DNA from: Candidatus Hydrogenedentota bacterium
GTDB taxonomy: Bacteria > Hydrogenedentota > Hydrogenedentia > Hydrogenedentales > CAILVY01
Reading direction: 5' to 3'
DNA: 57,269 bases
Assembly (NCBI GenBank): GCA_029565395.1
Contig: JAKQOG010000270.1
Coordinates: forward strand, 1-57,269
Shown here: positions 51,925 to 57,269 of the stretch, piece after piece
Layout of the letters: each line of letters opens with the position of its first letter
How positions within the stretch are numbered: position 1 is the stretch's first letter
Notes under the pieces: generated by a model
What the model was told of the DNA's origin: nothing
What the model saw: only the letters and a program-made list of their open reading frames with translations
Databases searched by the model: none
Position numbers and translations under genes: made by a program

Positions 51925-52974
51925 CTAGAAGTTGATGCTTTCCAGGCTTGGAATGCACGAATCCAGGGGCACGGTTTCGATGTGGGTGGCGCCAAGGTTG
52001 GCAAGATCCCAGCGAACCTTGGCCAATGGCAACTCGGGGTTGTTGGTGTCCATCTGCACGCTGAATTCCGTGAAAGTGGTTCCTTCGTTCATGGTGGGTT
52101 CGTCGGCGAACAGGTGATTGGTGCGCAGATAGCCAAGAATGCCCATGACATGGCTTTTCTTCGCGTTGAAGAACATCAGGACTTTATTTTCCGCGTACAT
52201 GGCGCCGTAAAGGTTCACCAGAAACATTCGGGCAAGCTCGTATTTTTCCGGATCGTCCTTGATGCGGGGATTGGCGTAAATGGCGGTTTCCGACTCCAAC
52301 ACCTCGTCGCTGATTTGGAGGCCGTAATTGCGGATGGCGCTCCCGCTCTGTGTGATTTCCATGCCAAAATCCACGGAACCGTTCAACACTTTCGCCTCGG
52401 TCTTGCCCCAGGTCTCGTAAATGACGAGGCCGCGCTCGATTTTCGGGGGCATGCAATATTTCTGCACGGACCAGCCCGCGTGGGTGCCCGTGAAACCGAG
52501 CGCATGGATTTTGCGCTGGAACCAGTCGAGTGCGAGATAGGGCATCTCGGACACCATGGTGAGCAGCGGTTTTTTCTGAAGCAAGCCCTTCAGCCATTCA
52601 TCGAAGCTTATGCCGCCCTCAATGGGTTTGTTGATAATTACGATGCGCACACCGCCCCGCCCAAGAGACATCACGCGGGTCAGTTCGCGTTCGTGGCCGT
52701 GTTCATATTTGAATTCGAGCATGCGCTCCCGGATCCAGTCGTCGCCACCGATGGCCAGGTCAATCTCTTCCAGGGCGAGTTGCGATCCGAATTCCTGGGG
52801 CCGCCCGTCCCATCCCAGCAATACGGCGTTCAAGGGGAATTTTGTTGGTCCGCCCTGGTCGTATCCCTTGGTGGGAAACCCCGCCGCCTTGAGCAAATTG
52901 ATCAGATTGCCGCCGCGCTGCGGGTCGGCCAACGACCCGGCGGGCATGCCAATAACAAGTTTTTCAGAATTCAT
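51925..52974 (-). CDS. hisG: ATP phosphoribosyltransferase (HisG) family protein
   Basis: 349 residues. It opens with LVIGMPAGSLADP and has QLALEEIDLAIGGDDWI, GSVDFGMEITQSGSAIRNYGL (the PRPP-binding loop region, with TQSGSAI in place of the common TGTTLR) and VLESETAIYANP. The C-terminal part (LMFFNAKKSHVMGILGYL, WDLANLGATHIETVPLDSCI) matches the ACT-like regulatory domain of the long form. The enzyme would catalyse the first step of histidine biosynthesis. The altered loop and longer length leave some doubt about activity. No other his genes are adjacent. Confidence 0.78.
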   Translation of the reverse strand: MNSEKLVIGMPAGSLADPQRGGNLINLLKAAGFPTKGYDQGGPTKFPLNAVLLGWDGRPQEFGSQLALEEIDLAIGGDDWIRERMLEFKYEHGHERELTRVMSLGRGGVRIVIINKPIEGGISFDEWLKGLLQKKPLLTMVSEMPYLALDWFQRKIHALGFTGTHAGWSVQKYCMPPKIERGLVIYETWGKTEAKVLNGSVDFGMEITQSGSAIRNYGLQISDEVLESETAIYANPRIKDDPEKYELARMFLVNLYGAMYAENKVLMFFNAKKSHVMGILGYLRTNHLFADEPTMNEGTTFTEFSVQMDTNNPELPLAKVRWDLANLGATHIETVPLDSCIPSLESINF

Positions 52975-53000
52975 AATGGTTTTCCTGACTGTCTGGAAGT

Positions 53001-53516
53001 TCAGATCTTTTTACCAAGCATCACATACCCGATGCTAAATGGAAGCACGCCCAGAGAGAATAAAATGCGCCACGAATCCCACGGCAATTCAAACCAGGGA
53101 TAATTAAAGAAGCTATGCGCAACCACTCCCAAGGCTATGCACGATAGTATAGCAATTTCGCTGACGGTTTTTATAGGGTGTGGCCAGGAGGCCAGTCCGG
53201 GGCGCGGACGGCGTTCCAGGAAATACCCTAATCCGAAAAGCAGGAGCCCAATAAAAAAGATGCCCACTTCTCCCCGGTTGAACCAATACCCCCATTCCGT
53301 AATATTCAGCCGATCCGCGCCAAAGTTGATGTCGTACACAATCCACTTGGCCATGGTTCCCACAAGGGCGAGAAACGCGCCTTCCGCCTGCAGCCGCCGC
53401 AGCCGGCCGCCTTTTCGGAACAACCGCTTGATGGAACCGAAAAGCAGCAGCCACCACGGAGCCAGCAGGATCAGGACGCACAGATAATAGAACACGAAAA
53501 CCAGGACGTATCCCAT
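53001..53516 (-). CDS. Integral membrane protein of unknown function
   Basis: 171 residues with about four or five membrane helices (LVFVFYYLCVLILLAPWWLLL, VGIFFIGLLLFGLGYFL, IAILSCIALGVVAHSFF, ILFSLGVLPFSIGYVML). A GAGGAGA ribosome site precedes the ATG. It follows the PIG-L gene by 12 bases, so it belongs to the same unit as the deacetylase and glycosyltransferase. No family recognised. Confidence 0.65.
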   Translation of the reverse strand: MGYVLVFVFYYLCVLILLAPWWLLLFGSIKRLFRKGGRLRRLQAEGAFLALVGTMAKWIVYDINFGADRLNITEWGYWFNRGEVGIFFIGLLLFGLGYFLERRPRPGLASWPHPIKTVSEIAILSCIALGVVAHSFFNYPWFELPWDSWRILFSLGVLPFSIGYVMLGKKI

Positions 53517-53528
53517 AGGTTCTCCTCT

Positions 53529-54263
53529 CTAGAGCGATTGCCGGAAGAGCATATAGCCTTCCGCCGCCGCCACGGAAATCTCGCTGCCGCGCAACCGCGC
53601 CATGTATTCGACGTTTTGTATGCTGGAATGATGCACCGAATCCCGCATTTGCGATTCATGCAGCGACAATGCATGCAGTTTTTGTTTCAGATAGTGCGAG
53701 ATGTCGATGTAGAAATTCGGATGAAATTTTTCCCGTTCCAGACTCCAGAACAGCGACGTGTTATTGTACCCGATGACAATCGGCTGAAACGCCTTGTATT
53801 GCGGCACGCCCGGACGCGCCGCCGTGAACGCCGCCCGGAACACCGCTTCGTGATCCTGATTGTACGAAGATACCGGGATGGCGAGCATGGAAGGCTTCAG
53901 ACGGTTCAAGGCCAGCTTGCTGTTTTCCTCAATATGCGCCACCAACTCGCGGCGGGGCAGGGCATCGAGGCGCAGGTGGGTTTCCGCATCCCGGTAGAGA
54001 ATGTCCCAGTCATCCACCTTAAGATACTCCATTACCGACTTGAATTCCTGCTCGCGCCGGTTGCCGGTGACTTCCTCCTCCGTGCCGTCGTAGTGCTTGA
54101 GCGTGCCCACGGAAACGCACAGCACGAATACTTCGCCGCCCAGATCTTTAATGCGCGCGATGGTGCCGCCGCAGCCGAAGCTCTCATCATCCGCGTGCGG
54201 CGAAATGATCAACAACCGTTGTTTTGCCAGGAATTCATCGGCGGGAGTCAAGTTTTTTTTCAT
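53529..54263 (-). CDS. PIG-L family LmbE-like deacetylase
   Basis: 244 residues. The zinc-site motif SPHADDESFGCGGTIA (21-36, His23, Asp25, Asp26) and the later NQDHEAVFRAAF His motif define the PIG-L family, which removes acetyl groups from N-acetylglucosamine conjugates. It starts within the upstream glycosyltransferase gene (29-base overlap), and GAGGAA lies eight bases before the ATG. Together with the GT4 enzyme this resembles a BshA/BshB-like pair, though an envelope glycan role is equally possible. Confidence 0.9.
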   Translation of the reverse strand: MKKNLTPADEFLAKQRLLIISPHADDESFGCGGTIARIKDLGGEVFVLCVSVGTLKHYDGTEEEVTGNRREQEFKSVMEYLKVDDWDILYRDAETHLRLDALPRRELVAHIEENSKLALNRLKPSMLAIPVSSYNQDHEAVFRAAFTAARPGVPQYKAFQPIVIGYNNTSLFWSLEREKFHPNFYIDISHYLKQKLHALSLHESQMRDSVHHSSIQNVEYMARLRGSEISVAAAEGYMLFRQSL

Positions 54264-55407
54264 ATAATAATTCCTCGTATAAGGCCTCGATACGCTCTAC
54301 CATTTTCTGCAAACTAAAATGCGGTACAACTTTCGCCCGGGCCGTCGCGCCCATCCAACGCCGCCGTTCGGGCGCGTGCGCCAACTCAAGCATCGCCTCC
54401 GCCAGTGCACCGGCGTCCCGTGCCGTGATCAGCAAGCCCGTCTCGCCGTCATCCACGATGTCCGGGATGCCGCCCACCCGGCTCGCCGCCACCGGTACTC
54501 CTGCCGCGCCCGCTTCCAATACTACACGGCCCATGCCCTCATTCACAGAGGGTACGGCCAAAATATCCATCGCGGCCATCAGTTCCGGCACATCACGGCG
54601 CCAGCCTAAAAACTGAAATCGATCACCCATGCCTGCGGCTTGGGTGCGAAGCGTTTCCCGCTCCGCGCCATCGCCTATCAGAATACACCGGGCATGCGCA
54701 TCCGATCTAAGCACGGATCGCGCCGCCTCCACAAAATACGTGAAACCTTTTACGGGTTCAAGACGCCCCACTCCTCCAATCAGCACCTCTTCCGGTCCCA
54801 TCCCCAGTGCGGCGCGAGTCGCTTCCCGCTTGGCAATGGCCGCGTCAGAGGGCGCGGTATCGATGCCGCTGAAAATGACGGAGAATTGCTCGCGCCGGCC
54901 GATGCCCTCCGCGAGATGTTCCTCCACGCCGCCGGAGGTCAACTCAATGATGCGGTCCGTGCGCCGCGCGCAATGCCGCTCCATCCATACGAAAAGCCGG
55001 GTCAGATAAGGGTTGAAATAACTGTGAAATACGTTGCCGTGCGGGGTATGCACGATGATCGGCACCCCTGCGCGTTCCGCCGCCAACCGGCCCAACACCC
55101 CCGCCTTTGACGTATGCGTATGCACGATATCGTACTGCCGGGTTTTGAATAGGCGGATGAGTCGGCGCAAGGTGATCCAATCGCGCACGGGCGCCGGTTC
55201 ACGAATTAAGAATGGCATCCGTATTATGGGCACCCCCGCCGCATGCACCTGATCCTCCATGCTCTTTTCCCCGCCACGCACCACCCCGCTGATTAGGTCC
55301 GCCTCAAAGCGATCCCGGTTGGCCAACCGCACGGTATGAAAGGTGTTTTCCTGTGCGCCTCCCGCGCACAACCGCGTAATGACATGCGCTACCCGAATTT
55401 TACGCAT
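54235..55407 (-). CDS. Glycosyltransferase family 4 (group 1) protein
   Basis: 390 residues, GT-B fold. The N-terminal VITRLCAGGAQENTFHTV, DIVHTHTSKAGVLGRLAA and HTPHGNVFHSYFNP are typical of polysaccharide GT4 enzymes. The C-terminal nucleotide-sugar site is IGGVGRLEPVKGFTYFVEAA, LIGDGAERETL and PSVNEGMGRVVLEAGAAGVPVAA, with the E-x7-E motif replaced by EGMGRVVLEA. The substrate is unknown. It is cotranscribed with the PIG-L deacetylase. Confidence 0.92.
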   Translation of the reverse strand: MRKIRVAHVITRLCAGGAQENTFHTVRLANRDRFEADLISGVVRGGEKSMEDQVHAAGVPIIRMPFLIREPAPVRDWITLRRLIRLFKTRQYDIVHTHTSKAGVLGRLAAERAGVPIIVHTPHGNVFHSYFNPYLTRLFVWMERHCARRTDRIIELTSGGVEEHLAEGIGRREQFSVIFSGIDTAPSDAAIAKREATRAALGMGPEEVLIGGVGRLEPVKGFTYFVEAARSVLRSDAHARCILIGDGAERETLRTQAAGMGDRFQFLGWRRDVPELMAAMDILAVPSVNEGMGRVVLEAGAAGVPVAASRVGGIPDIVDDGETGLLITARDAGALAEAMLELAHAPERRRWMGATARAKVVPHFSLQKMVERIEALYEELLYEKKLDSRR

Positions 55408-55428
55408 GACCTGTGTTGCTTCCTCTCT

Positions 55429-55797
55429 CTATGCCGGGGTATCGGACGACGGTTCGTCCGTGATTTCGATGGACTCCAACAGAAATTCCTCCCCGCGAAT
55501 GGGATGTCCGCCCATGGCCCCGCATGAAGGGCATACCCAAAACGCATCGGAAGGTTCGTATTCCGTTGCACAACTGGAACACCGGATACACGCGGGGGTG
55601 ATCCGCCACTCCAGGACTGCATTCTCCGCGACCGTGTCCTTTTTCAAGGCGTCAAAGGCAAAGGTCAATGCTTCCGTGGCCACATGCTGCAGCGCGCCGA
55701 TCTCCAGCGACACCTTCTCCACCGGACGATTCCCATGCGCCTCCGCCGTTTTCACCACATACTCCATTACCGAACTCACCAGGCTGAATTCGTGCAT
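55429..55797 (-). CDS. hypA: Hydrogenase/urease nickel maturation protein HypA
   Basis: 122 residues. The N-terminal MHEFSL supplies the nickel-binding His2, as in MHELS-type HypA proteins. The zinc site is C73-x2-C76 and C89-x2-C92 (CSSC region and WVCPSCG), with an extra Cys70. It delivers nickel to [NiFe] hydrogenase together with HypB. No hydrogenase or other hyp genes are in this window. It lies 21 bp upstream of the glycosyltransferase on the same strand. Confidence 0.9.
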   Translation of the reverse strand: MHEFSLVSSVMEYVVKTAEAHGNRPVEKVSLEIGALQHVATEALTFAFDALKKDTVAENAVLEWRITPACIRCSSCATEYEPSDAFWVCPSCGAMGGHPIRGEEFLLESIEITDEPSSDTPA

Positions 55798-55860
55798 ACA
55801 GTTGCTTCCTTTATACTTCGCACCACTCTACCAACCCGCCCCCAACGCCATCAAGCCGCT

Positions 55861-55888
55861 GGCCATTAGCCGTTGGCCGCTAGCCGTT
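55861..55888. repeat. Tandem 14-bp repeat at the truncation point
   Basis: GGCCATTAGCCGTT (55861-55874) is followed at once by GGCCGCTAGCCGTT (55875-55888). The stop codon of the truncated gene lies in the second copy, so this marks the breakpoint. Confidence 0.7.
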
Positions 55889-56465
55889 AGGGGGGAAATG
55901 CTGTGGAGACGGCATTCAGCCAGGGTTTACAGCGCATGTAGTTAGCCAACAACTGCTTCTCAAGCCAATGCCGCCCATTCAGGCAGATCTTTACCGAGTA
56001 TGGCAACCACGTCTGAAGCCGAACATGGCCAAATCCCACCTCCGGATGATCGAAATAGTAATAGATAAAAATACATTTGCGTTGACGCATTTGCAACTCC
56101 AGCTTTTTGGACTGCTTGTGCCCACATACTTCCGGCGCAACACAACTTTCCATCACACTAAACATACAAATCGAGCCATCCTGTCCCATACCTTGTTCCT
56201 GGACAATTTCTCGTGCACGCGCTTCCTTATCCACCCCGCTCTTGCGTAAATACTCCATCGGAATCCCCAACACATACGCTTGCTCACTACACCGGGTACG
56301 CAATGTCTTGGTGGTGCCCTCTGCCCAACGGCCAAAATCCTTCAACAAAATCTTCACCCATCTAAGCGCTTTATTGATCCCCGAAGTATTGCTTGTGACG
56401 AGATCCGTGCCCTGAAACCGTATCCGGTCCAATACTTCAATGATTCCAAAAATTCGGTTGAACAT
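55887..56465 (-). pseudogene. Truncated member of an unknown multicopy protein family
   Basis: 192 residues. VLDRIRFQGT, VKILLKDFGRWAEGTTKTL, KKLELQMRQRKCIFIYYYFDHPEVGFGHVRLQTW and CLNGRHWLEKQL recall a family of roughly 450-500 residues that occurs in many copies in planctomycete-like and other genomes; its function is unknown to me and it may be mobile. The match to the family ends near RCKPWLNAV, right where the tandem 14-bp repeat starts, so the C-terminal half is lost. The start codon directly abuts the first CRISPR repeat, and a few N-terminal residues may also be missing. Confidence 0.6.
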
Positions 56466-57237
56466 GTTTCAATCCACGCGGCCCGCGCGGGCCGCGACAC
56501 GAGAACCACCGTGTAGCGTGCAAGGCGCTACTGGTTTCAATCCACGCGGCCCGCGCGGGTCGCGACTATATTTCTATGATAAGAAATGTTTCCGATATTG
56601 GTTTCAATCCACGCGACCCGCGCGGGTCGCGACTCTCAACACTGCTCCCAGGATTCTGACCATCATTGTTTCAATCCACGCGACCCGCGCGGGTCGCGAC
56701 CCCACCACCTCTTTTTCTCTCTTTTCCATCCTTGTTTCAATCCACGCGACCCGCGCGGGTCGCGACGGGTGACGGAGGAGGAGGTACGGAAGGTTATACA
56801 GTTTCAATCCACGCGACCCGCGCGGGTCGCGACCCAACATTTTCATTCCTGTTGGTTTCCCTGTACGGTTTCAATCCACGCGACCCGCGCGGGTCGCGAC
56901 TCTTTTCTGTATCACTCAATCATCCTTTTGTCAAGTTTCAATCCACGCGACCCGCGCGGGTCGCGACAGTGGCGCTCATGCAGCGCACGAACGTTTTTCT
57001 TGTTTCAATCCACGCGACCCGCGCGGGTCGCGACTATCCGAGCCGGTGCAAGGATTTTGGAAATAACCGTTTCAATCCACGCGACCCGCGCGGGCCGCGA
57101 CGGGGTTCACTCTCGATGTTAATACCGGGGATCGAGGTTTCAATCCACGCGGCCCACGCGGGCCGCGACGGGGTTCACTCTCGATGTTAATACCGGGGAT
57201 CGAGGTTTCAATCCACGCGGCCCGCGCGGGCCGCGAC
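56466..57237 (-). CRISPR. Type I-C-like CRISPR array, 12 repeats visible, open at the right edge
   Basis: Twelve 33-bp repeats start at 56466, 56534, 56601, 56668, 56734, 56801, 56868, 56935, 57002, 57069, 57137 and 57205, with 11 spacers of 33-35 bp. Each begins GTTTCAATCCA and has a 20-bp palindromic core (CGCGACCCGCGCGGGTCGCG in the middle repeats). Read on the minus strand the repeat ends in GTGGATTGAAAC, as in type I-C, so the leader should lie to the right, outside the window. The first two and last three repeats carry G/C changes in the stem. Spacers 10 and 11 are identical. Bases 57238-57269 look like the start of another spacer. No cas genes are seen. The translated frames across the array are not genes. 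Confidence 0.97.
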
Positions 57238-57269
57238 CACTGCCACTACCGGAGGATGTGATTGGATTG

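Noticed and set aside
55429..55797. HypA gene as a sign of a hydrogenase locus in the window
   Set aside because: No hydrogenase subunits or other hyp genes are present, so it is an isolated maturation gene here.
56440..57190. Overlapping open frames of 80-178 residues across the CRISPR array
   Set aside because: They are translations of the repeat (FNPRDPRGSR, SIHATRAGRD) and have no independent coding signs.

Overview
The window looks like a chromosomal piece from an uncultured bacterium of the Planctomycetota/Hydrogenedentota type; Candidatus Hydrogenedentota is my best guess. The reasons are Tat-exported sulfatase, Gfo/Idh/MocA and sugar-isomerase-like proteins, several large secreted glycoside hydrolases, a GEGE-type linker followed by a dockerin-like tail with the phrase RVVQFYNSGGY, and an integrase remnant of planctomycete type. 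This is recognition from memory, not a database result.

Layout. 1-5262: a partial six-hairpin glycosidase, a sulfatase and a Tat oxidoreductase, closed by a strong terminator. 5314-7569: a type IV AbiE toxin-antitoxin pair with its own promoter/operator, flanked by non-coding DNA that looks like group II intron debris. 7570-10665 (minus strand): a GH42-like secreted hydrolase and a sugar isomerase/epimerase-like protein. 10840-14575: a complete sulfate ABC importer operon (cysP-T-W-A order). 14696-18928 (minus strand): a saccharopine-dehydrogenase-like protein and a GH106-like rhamnosidase.

19412-29772 is an unusual cluster: three proteins share a CsgG/LpoB-like domain, a fourth has an LPP20/FlgT-like N-terminus, and among them lie a YD-repeat (RHS) lipoprotein and a secreted coiled-coil protein. 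It is followed by a decayed tyrosine recombinase running into a tRNA-His gene, so it may be an old integrated island.

31121-45116 returns to glycan metabolism (aldo/keto-reductase-like and isomerase-like proteins, a HAD phosphatase, a PuuD-type amidase, a GH42-like hydrolase). It also holds a secreted protein made of six pilin-head-like repeats with a dockerin-like end, a TauE/SafE permease and a BtuFDC/Fhu-type ABC importer. 45384-47852: a RACo-like ferredoxin/ASKHA protein and a nitroreductase.

47955-49784: an AT-rich ATPase plus DUF4276 pair, the latter frameshifted, which resembles defence modules. 49779-55797 (minus strand): a UvrD/PcrA helicase, hisG, a membrane protein, a PIG-L deacetylase, a GT4 glycosyltransferase and hypA. 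The right edge holds a truncated gene of an unknown multicopy family and a type I-C-like CRISPR array of at least 12 repeats that runs off the window; no cas genes are visible.

Working together, the hydrolases, sulfatase, sulfate importer, oxidoreductases and isomerases fit use of sulfated, deoxysugar-containing polysaccharides. The AbiE, ATPase/DUF4276 and CRISPR loci form separate defence or mobile layers.
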